36,585 bases of DNA, taken from IMG/VR virus record IMGVR_UViG_3300035665_000131, positions 1 through 36,585 of that record. One strand, written 5' to 3'. A program made the translations under genes and the position numbers. Below the pieces are notes generated by a model, which saw only the letters and a list, made by a program, of their open reading frames with translations, was not told the DNA's origin and ran no database searches. Shown here in pieces: positions 16,364 through 24,859 of the stretch; positions within the stretch are counted from its first letter, which is position 1, and each line of letters starts with the position of its first letter. The stretch comes from a virus.

Positions 16364-18691
16364 ATGGCTATTGCATACAAGTCCAAAGTATTTTCAAATA
16401 GCGCTGCGAACACCTCGCAGGCTCTTTTTACTGCCGTAGCCTCCAATACGCTCGTAAAATCCATCATCTGCAACAATGATGGAAAGACTACGGGCACAGC
16501 TACGCTGAGAATTAACGAGTCTGGAGGCACTTCTAAGCTCATTCGGAGGGTAACCATCGCCAGTGGCGACGCCTCGGTAGAGTTGCTGTACGACGTGCTC
16601 GCTCTCGAGGCTGGAGACATCCTCTACGTCACTTCTACCGACACCGATATCGTATTCATCATGAGCTATGCAGAAGACAGCGAATCGCTGGCACTTCAGA
16701 GCATAGACGTCCTTTCCGACGTAAATACCACGGGAAAGGTCGATGGAGATGTGCTCACGTGGGATTCCACGACCTCTAAGTGGATCGCAGAGGCAGGAGG
16801 AGGAGGTGGTGGGGCCACCATCTTGAACGATCTGACCGACGTTACCATCGTAGACCCTCTTGACCACGATTCTTTGGTCTATGACGAGGCGACGCTGCAA
16901 TGGGTTAATGGCGCTCCAAAGGCGTTTGATTTGCCCGTATATGCCGCTTCTGCTATCGCAAAGGGGAAGCTACTCAAGGCTGTTGGTGCTCACGGAGACA
17001 AGATTTCGGTGGGATTGTTCGATCTTGACGTAGATGACGCCAAAAACTTATTAGGATTGTCTGTAGAAGCCATCTCAGCGGGTGGCACGGGCCATGCTAG
17101 GGCTTTTGGTGAGCTCAGAGGCATCCCGACGAACTCCTACTCCATCGGGACGATTTTATACGCTTCCGGGACAGCTGGTGACCTCTCCTCTACAGCGGGT
17201 GTGCCCGAGATCCCCGTCGCTATCGTTATCCGATCTCATGTCAATACGGGAAGACTGTTTGTAAGAACGTGGGTTCCTACCGCAAGCAAGGTGTATTCCG
17301 TCAACGGCAATACCGGCAGCGTGATACTTGATGCGGCAGATATCTATAGGGTGGGTTCCAGCGGAGATACGATCGACACAGATCTGACCGCAGCTGAGAA
17401 CAACATTAACTCCATCAAGGCCGTCCTGAAGTACCCTTCCTCATCGTTGACGGGGATACAGGTAAACACGACGAACAAGCTGGAGATTGACTCCACTACT
17501 CAAAAAGCTGTTTTCACGATCAACGCATCTACGGCGGCTACTATCGGCCCGAGCCAGTCGCTATTCCCGCAGGTGAGGATAGGCACCACGGGGGATACCT
17601 ATGACCTTCCAATCACTAGGGGAAGCAACGACGGACAAGTTCCTGTTTATACAGCCGCAACAAACACATCTGAGTGGCGTACTTTGGCTACAGGAAATCT
17701 GTCTGGAACATCCGACGGCATTACACAGGGGACTACCAACCTCTTCCTTACTTCGGCTGAGCGAACCAAACTTACAAGCGTAACGTCAGGAGCGGCAGTT
17801 GCCTCGGTAACTGGCACAGCGCCAATCGTAAGCAGCGGTGGAACTACGCCAGCCATAAGCATCACAGCTGCTACCACATCGGCGGCGGGATCTATGAGTG
17901 CCTCAGATAAAACCAAGCTAGATGGTATTGCAGCTGGGGCCGAGGTGAACCAAAATGCTTTCAGCAACTTTGCCGTAGCCACCCAAACCACAGTTTCGGC
18001 AGATGCCAAGACAGATACCGTCACGTTTGCTGTAGCAGGCGGTATGACCATCACCACGAACGACACGACTGACACTATTACGTTTGACTCGAAACAACTC
18101 GACACCGACGATGTGACTTTGCAAGGGGCACGGCTCATCGATATTAACGGCGAGACATTGACGCTTGAGGATAGTACCCAACTGCACCCGGTAGCCGTCT
18201 TTACCAGCGACTCGGTGGAATTAAGGGAAGTTTCAATTGGCGCAATGGACAATGCCATCGCTGGATACATTTCTTTTCGTGAGGCAGCCAACAACGGCAC
18301 GAACGGGATTCGTTTACAGGCCCCAACAAACCTCGCCACAAGCCCCACATTTACACTTCCAGCGGCAGATGGCACGAGCGGCCAGGTAATGCAAACGAAT
18401 GGAAGCGGAAGCCTGTCTTTTGTGACGAAGAAAGCAACGCAGGTCACTGGCAAGACTGTATTGACCGGGGCATGGTCGTTGGTTTCTGGGGTGTACGAAG
18501 CGAGTATTTCTGACGCAGCAATCCTGTCGACCAGCATTGTCAACATAATTCCAGACAACGCAAGCGCAGCAACAATTCGCACCGCACAAATGTTACCGAG
18601 AACAGATAGCAGCGCAGGGGCGGTGAAAATCTACTCCACCAACTTACCGGCTGCAAGTATTACCGTGACACTTAATATATTTGACCTGTAA
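16364..18691 (+). CDS. Tail fibre protein with receptor-fibre repeats
   Basis: A 775-residue protein. Residues 110-160 contain a DVNTTGKVDGDVLTWD-type unit and a glycine run, a linker used in Bacteroidetes phage fibres. Around 310-325 the unit VYSVNGNTGSVILDAADI is a known fibre element. Residues 455-525 carry two copies of a fibre repeat, SAERTKLTSVTSGA and SASDKTKLDGIAAGAEVNQN. The C-terminus (APTNLATSPTFTLPAADGTSGQVM, then strands) resembles fibre tip attachment regions. It is translated four bases after the hub gene and its stop overlaps the next start. Confidence 0.85.
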   Translation: MAIAYKSKVFSNSAANTSQALFTAVASNTLVKSIICNNDGKTTGTATLRINESGGTSKLIRRVTIASGDASVELLYDVLALEAGDILYVTSTDTDIVFIMSYAEDSESLALQSIDVLSDVNTTGKVDGDVLTWDSTTSKWIAEAGGGGGGATILNDLTDVTIVDPLDHDSLVYDEATLQWVNGAPKAFDLPVYAASAIAKGKLLKAVGAHGDKISVGLFDLDVDDAKNLLGLSVEAISAGGTGHARAFGELRGIPTNSYSIGTILYASGTAGDLSSTAGVPEIPVAIVIRSHVNTGRLFVRTWVPTASKVYSVNGNTGSVILDAADIYRVGSSGDTIDTDLTAAENNINSIKAVLKYPSSSLTGIQVNTTNKLEIDSTTQKAVFTINASTAATIGPSQSLFPQVRIGTTGDTYDLPITRGSNDGQVPVYTAATNTSEWRTLATGNLSGTSDGITQGTTNLFLTSAERTKLTSVTSGAAVASVTGTAPIVSSGGTTPAISITAATTSAAGSMSASDKTKLDGIAAGAEVNQNAFSNFAVATQTTVSADAKTDTVTFAVAGGMTITTNDTTDTITFDSKQLDTDDVTLQGARLIDINGETLTLEDSTQLHPVAVFTSDSVELREVSIGAMDNAIAGYISFREAANNGTNGIRLQAPTNLATSPTFTLPAADGTSGQVMQTNGSGSLSFVTKKATQVTGKTVLTGAWSLVSGVYEASISDAAILSTSIVNIIPDNASAATIRTAQMLPRTDSSAGAVKIYSTNLPAASITVTLNIFDL

Positions 18692-19653
18692 TGGCAGTAG
18701 GAGAATTTGCGTTGCCAGCAAACGGCACAAGCAGTGGCGGAGGGACGCTAACCCAAACCCTGCGGCAATACGTAAGTGGCACCACGTGGACGAAGCCATC
18801 GGGCCTTGTCTTCATCGAGGTTCTGTGTCTAGGCGCGGGCGGTGGGGGCGCATCGGGTGGGCAGTTCGGAAGTGGCGTTGCAGCACCTGGCGGAGGAGGT
18901 GGAGGAGCACCATCTATCTCCTGGACGCAGGTCATGGCTGCCTCGTTAGGGGCCACAGAGACCGTAACTATCGGAGCGGGGGGAACGGGGGGCACACCGC
19001 AGTTAACGGCAAGCACCGTAGGCAACAATGGAGGCACAGGGGGTGACACCTCATTCGGATCGCACTGCGTTGCCAAAGGAGGGGTAGGTGCAACCAACCG
19101 AAGTGGAGGTGGTCAGCGTCAAATTCAAAGCAACACACCCGCATATGGTTGGGGTAGTTTTCCCGGCCATGAAGGGAGGAATGCAAGCGCATCCGGAGGG
19201 CAAGGCAGCGCAGGAGACCCCCAATCATTAGCAACCCAATTCGGTGCCCAAGTGGTGAACGTGCTGGGCGGTTGCTCCGGTGGTGGAAATACTAGCGCAA
19301 ACGCCATCGGTACAGGAAACCAAGGCAACCAATACTATCTGTTAAACGGAACTACCACCACAAGGATTCAGGGTGGCGGAGGAGCGGGCGCGAACGGGTT
19401 GAACGGCACCAATAACGCGGTAGACCGCATGGTATGGCCTCCCCGTATCGCAGCCCTTTCTCCAAGTTACAAGTTAGGTGTAAGTGGAGGAAGTGGAGCG
19501 AGTTCTATCACTGGCACGGGTGGCAACGGGGGCAACGGAGGTTTGTATGGAGGATCTGGTTCCGGGGGCGGAGGGTCTCGCAATGGAAACGCAAGCGGAG
19601 CTGGCGGAAGTGGAGCTGGGGGTCTTTGTTTTGTAATCGAATACACCATCTAA
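18691..19653 (+). CDS. Glycine-rich tail tip adhesin
   Basis: A 320-residue protein. After a short N-terminal cap, residues 40-60 have the start of the glycine-rich tip family (TWTKPSGLVFIEVLCLGAGGGG). Several polyglycine runs follow (GGGGGG, GGGGAGANG, GGNGGNGG, GSGSGGGGS) and the end returns to a strand (GLCFVIEYTI). Such polyglycine-II sandwiches form host-receptor tips, comparable in principle to the gp38-type adhesins. Its start overlaps the fibre stop (TAATG), so it probably forms the distal tip of that fibre. Host-range determination is inference. Confidence 0.85.
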   Translation: MAVGEFALPANGTSSGGGTLTQTLRQYVSGTTWTKPSGLVFIEVLCLGAGGGGASGGQFGSGVAAPGGGGGGAPSISWTQVMAASLGATETVTIGAGGTGGTPQLTASTVGNNGGTGGDTSFGSHCVAKGGVGATNRSGGGQRQIQSNTPAYGWGSFPGHEGRNASASGGQGSAGDPQSLATQFGAQVVNVLGGCSGGGNTSANAIGTGNQGNQYYLLNGTTTTRIQGGGGAGANGLNGTNNAVDRMVWPPRIAALSPSYKLGVSGGSGASSITGTGGNGGNGGLYGGSGSGGGGSRNGNASGAGGSGAGGLCFVIEYTI

Positions 19654-19865
19654 TGATTTACGTCGTTATCAAAGACAATTATGTCATCGACCGCATCCTT
19701 GCGGATGAGACACCCAATTACCCTCACCCTCACGATATGATCGTGGAGGATGTGGACATGAACATCCATATCGGAGACTGGTATGAGCAGGCAGAAGATA
19801 TCTTCTACCGCCCTGTAACAGCTACACCACCAGACTCACCGTTCCAGCCCCAAGTTGTTGGATAA
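19653..19865 (+). CDS. Small acidic protein downstream of the adhesin
   Basis: A 70-residue acidic protein (MIYVVIKDNYVIDRILADET at the start) beginning on the stop codon of the adhesin gene. It has one predicted strand-helix region, no membrane segment and a Pro-rich C-terminus (TATPPDSPFQP). Possibly a tail fibre assembly or minor tip protein, by position only. I do not recognise the family. Confidence 0.75.
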   Translation: MIYVVIKDNYVIDRILADETPNYPHPHDMIVEDVDMNIHIGDWYEQAEDIFYRPVTATPPDSPFQPQVVG

Positions 19866-19882
19866 TTTATCTTTGTTCTGAG

Positions 19883-20014
19883 ATGGCCAAGGTCAATATA
19901 TATATCTACAAAGAGAAGAAGAGAGTCAAAAGAAAGGGAAGACACTCTAAAAAGAAGTCTAACGACAAGCTGTCTAAGAACTATAAAAAACCTTATAGGG
20001 GACAGGGACGATGA
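19883..20014 (+). CDS. Small highly basic protein
   Basis: A 43-residue protein beginning MAKVNIYIYKEKKRVKRKG, with about 17 Lys or Arg residues and few acidic ones. The stop codon TGA overlaps the start of the next gene (ATGA), the junction style used across this genome, which supports it as a real gene. The composition suggests nucleic-acid or membrane-surface binding. Function unknown; it lies between the tail tip and lysis genes. Confidence 0.7.
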   Translation: MAKVNIYIYKEKKRVKRKGRHSKKKSNDKLSKNYKKPYRGQGR

Positions 20015-20226
20015 ACTACGAGCTTGCCGCGATACTGCTTACTGCCGCAACTATGGCTGGCGGTCTTATTAGAACGTGGATCGTCACTCAGGAAGAGCTG
20101 ACGAAGGTTAAGGGTCGCCTGTTGGCCCTGGAGAAATCCGAAAACGAGGTCAAGCGTATCTTAGAGAAGCTAGAAGACACCATGGTCAGGCTCGATCGCC
20201 TGCTCGTAAAACACGGAATCGAATGA
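20011..20226 (+). CDS. Small membrane protein with coiled coil, lysis-associated
   Basis: A 71-residue protein with one N-terminal membrane segment (residues 4-24, ELAAILLTAATMAGGLIRTWI) and a coiled coil (LTKVKGRLLALEKSENEVKR onward). This topology occurs in XhlA-like and other holin-associated proteins in lysis cassettes. Start and stop overlap the neighbours by four bases (ATGA), and the next gene is the endolysin. A lysis accessory role is likely, its exact type unproven. Confidence 0.75.
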   Translation: MNYELAAILLTAATMAGGLIRTWIVTQEELTKVKGRLLALEKSENEVKRILEKLEDTMVRLDRLLVKHGIE

Positions 20227-20648
20227 GACCAATTTCACACATCGTGATCCACTGCTCCGCAACCAAGGAGGGTGCAGATATCAAAGCCGCTGACGTCGAC
20301 GCCTGGCACAAAGCCAAAGGGTGGGATGGCATTGGCTACCACTTCTTCATCAAGCTTGACGGAACCATCGAGCTTGGACGTCCTATCCAAAGAGTAGGAG
20401 CCCATGTTGCTGGATATAACAAGAATTCTATTGGCATCTGCTATGCAGGAGGCCTGGAGGAGGATGGTAAGACTCCTAAAGATACCCGTACGGAGAAGCA
20501 GAAGGAATCTATGAAGAACCTCTGCGAAACACTTCTCCGCAAGTTCCCCTCCGCCAAGGTGGTGGGCCATAACGACTTTGCAGGCGTTAACAAAGCCTGT
20601 CCTTCTTTCGACGTTCAGAAGTGGGTGAAAGACTCTAAAATCAAATAA
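20223..20648 (+). CDS. Endolysin: N-acetylmuramoyl-L-alanine amidase
   Basis: A 141-residue Amidase_2-type zinc amidase (T7 lysozyme/PGRP fold) that cuts the bond between MurNAc and L-alanine in peptidoglycan. Expected zinc ligands are His10 (IVIHCSA), His116 (VVGHNDFAG) and Cys126 (KACPSFD); Tyr39 and Lys124 match the catalytic Tyr and Lys of T7 lysozyme. It is a single-domain protein of standard length with no signal peptide or binding domain, so a holin is needed for export. It sits in a group of small membrane genes with ATGA overlaps. Confidence 0.95.
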   Translation: MRPISHIVIHCSATKEGADIKAADVDAWHKAKGWDGIGYHFFIKLDGTIELGRPIQRVGAHVAGYNKNSIGICYAGGLEEDGKTPKDTRTEKQKESMKNLCETLLRKFPSAKVVGHNDFAGVNKACPSFDVQKWVKDSKIK

Positions 20649-20649
20649 G

Positions 20650-20811
20650 ATGTGGCAATTTTTCGCAGAAAACTGGCAGACGCTGACCCTGGCGGTAATC
20701 ACCTGTTTGGGCACGTTTACGGCGCTGACCGAGTCAACCAACGACGACAAGATCGTCGACGTGATCAAGAGGATCCTCAACGCGATCATCTTGGGCAAGC
20801 CGACAAAGTGA
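20650..20811 (+). CDS. Putative holin or lysis membrane protein
   Basis: A 53-residue protein starting MWQFFAENWQTLTLAVITCL. One membrane segment (about residues 9-25) is followed by an amphipathic, charged tail (STNDDKIVDVIKRILNAIILG). Proteins of this form are recurrent in lysis groups of Bacteroidetes phages. The GTGA junction couples it to the following gene. Holin identity is inferred from position and topology only. Confidence 0.7.
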   Translation: MWQFFAENWQTLTLAVITCLGTFTALTESTNDDKIVDVIKRILNAIILGKPTK

Positions 20812-21038
20812 AGCCTCTTGACCTTGCGGCTCTTTTAGGCAAGCTAGACCTTACCGAAGTCTTTAAGACCAAAGGCGACCTCAAACGGTGGAGCGCCAAG
20901 AGGACGATAGGGGGGCTTATAGCTGTTACCGCTTGCAACGATATCGTCTTTAACGGAATCACTTGGCCAGCTGTCGCGCTGTGCCTCGTGGCCATAACCC
21001 CCCTTTGCCTATCGTTTATGGAGCAAGAGCGTGAGTGA
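20808..21038 (+). CDS. Two-segment membrane protein, holin candidate
   Basis: A 76-residue protein with GTG start at 20808 overlapping the previous stop. After a charged N-terminal helix (LAALLGKLDLTEVFKTKGDL) come two membrane segments (TIGGLIAVTACNDIVF; WPAVALCLVAITPLCLSF), then an acidic end (MEQERE). This is the usual small holin plan. An ATG at 20652 is in frame, but upstream of the GTG the frame is the shifted reading of the previous gene, so the GTG is preferred. Its end overlaps the opposing gene by 23 bases. Confidence 0.75.
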   Translation: MKPLDLAALLGKLDLTEVFKTKGDLKRWSAKRTIGGLIAVTACNDIVFNGITWPAVALCLVAITPLCLSFMEQERE

Positions 21039-22134
21039 TCCTCGCGATTTGGCCCCTTTGGGGGTGGTGTACAAAGGCTTCCATAGTCCTTGGGGCGTGT
21101 TGAAATCCCATTTTGTGATGCCAAGAGTCAGCGGGCGATAAAGACCGCATAGACTCTACGCATACACTCATATAGTCCTTCGCTACCTTGTGGTGGACGT
21201 GATGGGTATAGATATACTTGTGCTGGCAAGCCGACCACGCGTCGGGAGCTTCGTGGGCCATCAAGAGCGGCAAATTAGCCGTTCTAGCCCCGTCTCCGTG
21301 CGTGAATCCAATCAAGTTAGTGTCGAAGTTGATGTACTTCCTGTGCGAAGGAGACACATCGCACGTAAAAGTGTCTACCTTATGGAACCACGAAGACACG
21401 ACGTCGGCAAGGAAATATCCCGACATATAATCGTGATTTGAGGGGCAGTAGACGAAGTGAACGGGGGCGAGTGATAGTAGGTGCTCAACCATGCCGATAT
21501 AGAGGCTCTTTGCGGCCTCAAATGCCTCGAACCACATACCATCTGTGTCCTGGGGAACGCCCTTCGTAGTAGTCCTCCTCGTGTTGTCGGTATGGAGGAC
21601 GTCATTACCACCCACAAACACGATCTTAGAGATGGGGTATACCGCAGCCGCCGAGGTGAGCTGGTAGATACACTCGATGCAGGCGTCTACGGCCTCTATG
21701 ATGTTGTAGGAGGAGTTCCCCGTCTCGGTGGTGGAGGCATACTTTCCTATGTGCAGGTCGGCGGGGTTGATGATGAGGAGGCAGCCCTCCTCCCCGTAGT
21801 CTATAGGATCAGGGAACTTGTAGTCGTAGGAGTAGTTCTTTACGTCATCCACGATCCGCTTGGCAACCTCTTCCATAGACACCTTATTCGTGGCGAATAT
21901 GGAGTAGGACTTTCCTTTGTGCCAGTAGTAGGAGATATTCTCTACGGGGATGCCCTGCTCATCGGCGTACTTCTCGAGGTTGGAGTCGATATTTCTGGAT
22001 AGCTTCCTGCGGAGAGCGTCGTTATACTCTATATTGTACTCCTCCGAGATTATCTTGGCGACCTTTGACTTCGCCATACCCGTCTTGTAGAGCTGTATCG
22101 CCCTACGTATATACTCGTTAGTCCGTCCTCTCAT
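21016..22134 (-). CDS. Metallophosphoesterase with N-terminal HTH region
   Basis: A 372-residue calcineurin-like phosphoesterase. Metal-binding motifs in order: DLH at 126-128, GGND at 175-178 (GDND usually), SNHD at 232-235, HGD at 279-281 and HHVHH at 311-315. Residues 1-55 look like a helix-turn-helix unit (AIQLYKTGMAKSKVAKIISEE), suggesting DNA binding and a phosphodiesterase or nuclease role in replication or recombination. The last gene of the minus-strand unit; its end overlaps the late unit by 23 bases. Substrate unknown. Confidence 0.85.
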   Translation of the reverse strand: MRGRTNEYIRRAIQLYKTGMAKSKVAKIISEEYNIEYNDALRRKLSRNIDSNLEKYADEQGIPVENISYYWHKGKSYSIFATNKVSMEEVAKRIVDDVKNYSYDYKFPDPIDYGEEGCLLIINPADLHIGKYASTTETGNSSYNIIEAVDACIECIYQLTSAAAVYPISKIVFVGGNDVLHTDNTRRTTTKGVPQDTDGMWFEAFEAAKSLYIGMVEHLLSLAPVHFVYCPSNHDYMSGYFLADVVSSWFHKVDTFTCDVSPSHRKYINFDTNLIGFTHGDGARTANLPLLMAHEAPDAWSACQHKYIYTHHVHHKVAKDYMSVCVESMRSLSPADSWHHKMGFQHAPRTMEAFVHHPQRGQIARITHALAP

Positions 22135-22666
22135 GGATGTTGTATTTGTCTAGGATGTCTAAAACGCTGACTTTGGAGTTATAGTCGTGGATGACATTGG
22201 CTAAACAATACATAGGCGGAGCAAGAGAGGGAGTGAGCTTGTAATTCGAAAGCCCGTTGATGTCTCTCATTTTGTGGGGGATGTTCCTCGATGCCTTGTA
22301 GAGCATGGCGTCCTCTAACGCGGAAGGGTACGATCCCCTATCGATAAAGAATGAATTTACGCCATAATAAGTCTCCGCGATGTGCCTATAACACTCCATC
22401 ATGTCGTAAATATCGGAATCTAAGGACGTTTCCCAAACAGAAACCACCGTCTTTCCCATATTCCGAGCCTCGAAGTAGTGTGTGGCGTCAGAAATAAGCT
22501 TCATAGGTAGGTAGCAATACCGGCGCAGAAACATCGCCATCGCCGTCCTGTACTTCGATTTGCGAGGATTAAAAGACTCGTCCTCGTTACACATATCTTT
22601 TACCAGCTCGTATACTGCATCTACTTCTAGGGGCTTAAACCCATAGATCTTATCTAGGTGATTCAT
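22118..22666 (-). CDS. Unknown protein between helicase and phosphoesterase
   Basis: A 182-residue protein without a recognised domain. It has a helical pattern with many aromatic and charged residues (RYCYLPMKLISDATHYFEA). It overlaps the helicase by 4 bases (ATGA) and the phosphoesterase by 17, so it is cotranslated with replication genes. It could be a primase-related or replication accessory factor, since the neighbouring helicase has no primase domain; this is inference from position only. Confidence 0.8.
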   Translation of the reverse strand: MNHLDKIYGFKPLEVDAVYELVKDMCNEDESFNPRKSKYRTAMAMFLRRYCYLPMKLISDATHYFEARNMGKTVVSVWETSLDSDIYDMMECYRHIAETYYGVNSFFIDRGSYPSALEDAMLYKASRNIPHKMRDINGLSNYKLTPSLAPPMYCLANVIHDYNSKVSVLDILDKYNIHERTD

Positions 22667-24087
22667 TTACTTGTTCCTGTGATAAAGAAAAACATCTCAT
22701 TATAGGCCTCTTTGTCGGCCACCTTAAACAGGTAGGTGTGCTTCCTTTTGCCGGCCGGATCTTTCGGGATGCCGTGGCTCTCGCACTTACCCTTAAACGT
22801 CCTCATAGAACCCGTCTGGTTGCCGTTCTTTACGCAGAACTGAGCATAGCCAGAATATAGGCGCTCTTGGTGGATCCACTCGCAGTCGGAGTCGTTCCTG
22901 TTGCCTACCTCGAGACCCGCTGCTCCCAAGAAAGAGAGGAACACATCCCCATCATGCCGGAAGTCGTCCAGGATGGTTGCCAGCTTAGACGGCCTCACCA
23001 TCTTTCCAAACGTGTTCTGCATAGTCACAAAGCAGCGGATCATATCGAAAAGCATCTCCTTCTGCTCTATGGGGTTCATAAGCTTCTCGCTGATGAAGGG
23101 GTCGCGCTCGCTCTCGGGGATGGCGTTCAGGAACTGGATGATGTCGATCCTCCTCGAGATACCGCTGTCACCCAAGGCGTGTGTAAAGCCAAACTCGTTC
23201 GAAGCGACTATCAGGGAGGCCCTCGGGACGAAATACTCGACCTCTTTGTACAGCCTGCGCCCGGAAATCTCTTCTTTCGAGACGATCTGCTTCAGCACGT
23301 CCTTATTGCCTAGGTTTCCCGAGGCGTCACCGCAGATACACAGTATGTGGTTGGCAAGGTCGATCCTATAGCGTGACTCGTCCTTCGTAAGGTTGGACAG
23401 GTCGTCTACACGGCATACGTTGCGCTTACCTACCACGTTCACCACGGCGTCGATCAGCGTGCTCTTCCCGCTCGCTGCCACACCCATCAAGATGAGCATC
23501 CTTTGGCTTTGGAGAGGGTCTCCCGCCAGAGAGTTCGCCAGCGAAGCCAAGGCGTAGTTACGCATAACCTCGTCCGGGATGGCCTTTTCGATAAAGTTCT
23601 TCCATACCGTGCCATCCTCCCGCTCTCCCATATACTTGAAGGGAAGGCAGTAGGTAAAGACGTTGGTAGGGTCATGAAACTCCATAAACACCATAGAATC
23701 TCTGTTAATCATCAGAGATCCGTCTATGAAGTTGAGTCCTCGGGGGTTCGTGTTGACGTTCGTGCCCCATCGGTCAGAGCAGACCGAAAGGCACTTCTCT
23801 ACAGCACGTACGAAGTCCCCGTCTATGGAAAGAGAGATAGGGCATCCTAAGCGATCGAGAGAAGCCTCTATAAGGTCGTAGATGCGCCCAGGTTCATAGA
23901 AACACCCATTCCATATATGCACAACCTGGCCTATGATAAGTATAGGCATGGCGCAGTCGTTCGCACTATAGTTGATGAGGGAGGCCACAGCAGAAGGCAT
24001 AGCCTTTGCTCCGACCTTCCCCTCTCCAACCAAAGTGACAATCGTTTTGCCGTCTAGTTTAGTTATCTTTTCTAGGATCGAGTTCAC
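22663..24087 (-). CDS. Replicative helicase, SF3 (D5/P4-type)
   Basis: A 474-residue protein. Residues 115-150 (RGLNFIDGSLMI) match the D5_N region that precedes SF3 helicases. Walker A GVAASGKST lies at 202-210, Walker B ILCICGDAS near 248-256, and VASNEF at 294-299 is the SF3 sensor motif; Arg311-313 (SRR) is the arginine-finger position. Archaeo-eukaryotic primase residues are not visible, so this is a helicase part only, unlike full P4 alpha proteins. It probably unwinds phage DNA at the origin. Confidence 0.92.
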   Translation of the reverse strand: MNSILEKITKLDGKTIVTLVGEGKVGAKAMPSAVASLINYSANDCAMPILIIGQVVHIWNGCFYEPGRIYDLIEASLDRLGCPISLSIDGDFVRAVEKCLSVCSDRWGTNVNTNPRGLNFIDGSLMINRDSMVFMEFHDPTNVFTYCLPFKYMGEREDGTVWKNFIEKAIPDEVMRNYALASLANSLAGDPLQSQRMLILMGVAASGKSTLIDAVVNVVGKRNVCRVDDLSNLTKDESRYRIDLANHILCICGDASGNLGNKDVLKQIVSKEEISGRRLYKEVEYFVPRASLIVASNEFGFTHALGDSGISRRIDIIQFLNAIPESERDPFISEKLMNPIEQKEMLFDMIRCFVTMQNTFGKMVRPSKLATILDDFRHDGDVFLSFLGAAGLEVGNRNDSDCEWIHQERLYSGYAQFCVKNGNQTGSMRTFKGKCESHGIPKDPAGKRKHTYLFKVADKEAYNEMFFFITGTSK

Positions 24088-24292
24088 GAATCTTTAGCTC
24101 AACGGTTTCCAACCTCTCGACCAAAGAGGCCACGGTGACCTCTAACTCGTCCTCTTTTGCGGCCTTTTTGATATAGGTTAGGTACTCGTGAATCAGGCCA
24201 AGAACAGCGCCTACAGCCACAAACCCATCATCGTCATGCGGGAGATCCTGTACGTCCAGCAGGAGGGTCTCTAAAGCCGCTTCAGCAGTCAT
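24059..24292 (-). CDS. Small acidic helical protein
   Basis: A 77-residue protein overlapping the helicase start by 29 bases. It has a leading acidic stretch (LLLDVQDLPHDDDGF) and a C-terminal coiled-coil-like helix (EDELEVTVASLVERLETVE). No family recognised; by position a replication accessory protein. Confidence 0.7.
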   Translation of the reverse strand: MTAEAALETLLLDVQDLPHDDDGFVAVGAVLGLIHEYLTYIKKAAKEDELEVTVASLVERLETVELKIRELDPRKDN

Positions 24293-24293
24293 C

Positions 24294-24599
24294 TCAGAAG
24301 GGGAGATCGTTTACCTGCTTGCCAGACATATCGGTAGTGAATGTCTTGGGCTGCTGAGGGGCCTCCTCGCGTGCAGCCATACGCTTGCCGTTACCTACCA
24401 CCGGCGTCTTCGGCCAGTCGTTGGTTTCTTTGGCTTTGGCGCGGCTGTTCTTGTCGAGAGACTGGCAGACCATAAAATCATGCCCATAGGGGCTGTCCGG
24501 GGTGTCGACAATCTTAAAGTCGGCATAACGGCGGCCATCTTTCCCGATGGTCACAAACTTCTCGTCGATTTTCGACAGGTCAATAGAGAAAACAATCAT
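24294..24599 (-). CDS. SSB-like protein with acidic C-terminal tail
   Basis: A 101-residue protein. The N-terminal 55 residues (MIVFSIDLSKIDEKFVTIGKDGRR, then FKIVDTPDSPYGHDFMVCQS) read as short beta strands, and a Pro/Gln-rich linker follows. It ends DLPF, close to the D-D-x-P-F acidic tip by which bacterial SSBs recruit partners. Small proteins of this kind occur near replication genes of Bacteroidetes phages. A single-stranded DNA-binding role is plausible; the OB fold is not certain, and another helicase-loading factor is possible. Confidence 0.6.
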   Translation of the reverse strand: MIVFSIDLSKIDEKFVTIGKDGRRYADFKIVDTPDSPYGHDFMVCQSLDKNSRAKAKETNDWPKTPVVGNGKRMAAREEAPQQPKTFTTDMSGKQVNDLPF

Positions 24600-24859
24600 T
24601 GTGAAATGTTACGGATGTGTTTAATCAGTTCTTTCTGGGTGGGGTTGCGCCATTCTGCTGGCGACATAGCACTGAGCTTGAGCTTGGGGATCATGCCCTC
24701 CAGCTGTTCTTTGGAGAGTTCTCCCGACCAAACCAGCTCTGAGAGTTCGTCTTTCCTATCTTGAGGATAGTTGGTTGCGCTGACAAGGTATGAAACATAG
24801 GGTCGTATGTCCTCTTCTTGGAAGAGATCATCGATCCAGTCGTCCGCTTCTGATTGCAT
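24596..24859 (-). CDS. Unknown acidic protein
   Basis: An 87-residue protein starting MQSEADDWIDDLFQEED. A longer frame opens upstream at 24907, but its first residues are the shadow of the neighbouring membrane gene, so I chose the ATG at 24859. It is charged and helical (KDELSELVWSGELSKEQLEG), with no recognised domain. Its stop overlaps the next start by four bases. Confidence 0.7.
   Translation of the reverse strand: MQSEADDWIDDLFQEEDIRPYVSYLVSATNYPQDRKDELSELVWSGELSKEQLEGMIPKLKLSAMSPAEWRNPTQKELIKHIRNISQ

Noticed and set aside
17647-18582. A 311-residue antisense frame in the tail fibre gene
   Set aside because: Low-complexity Val/Ala/Ser translation opposite a Thr/Ala-rich fibre; no start context and no recognisable domain.
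20652-20807. Longer N-terminus for the last lysis membrane protein
   Set aside because: It is the shifted-frame reading of the preceding membrane gene, rich in Arg/Asp/Gln; the GTG at 20808 with GTGA coupling is preferred.
21050-21066. Intrinsic terminator at the convergent junction (CCCC-TTTG-GGGG)
   Set aside because: The stem is only 4-5 bp and lacks a T tract; it lies within the coding end of the phosphoesterase.
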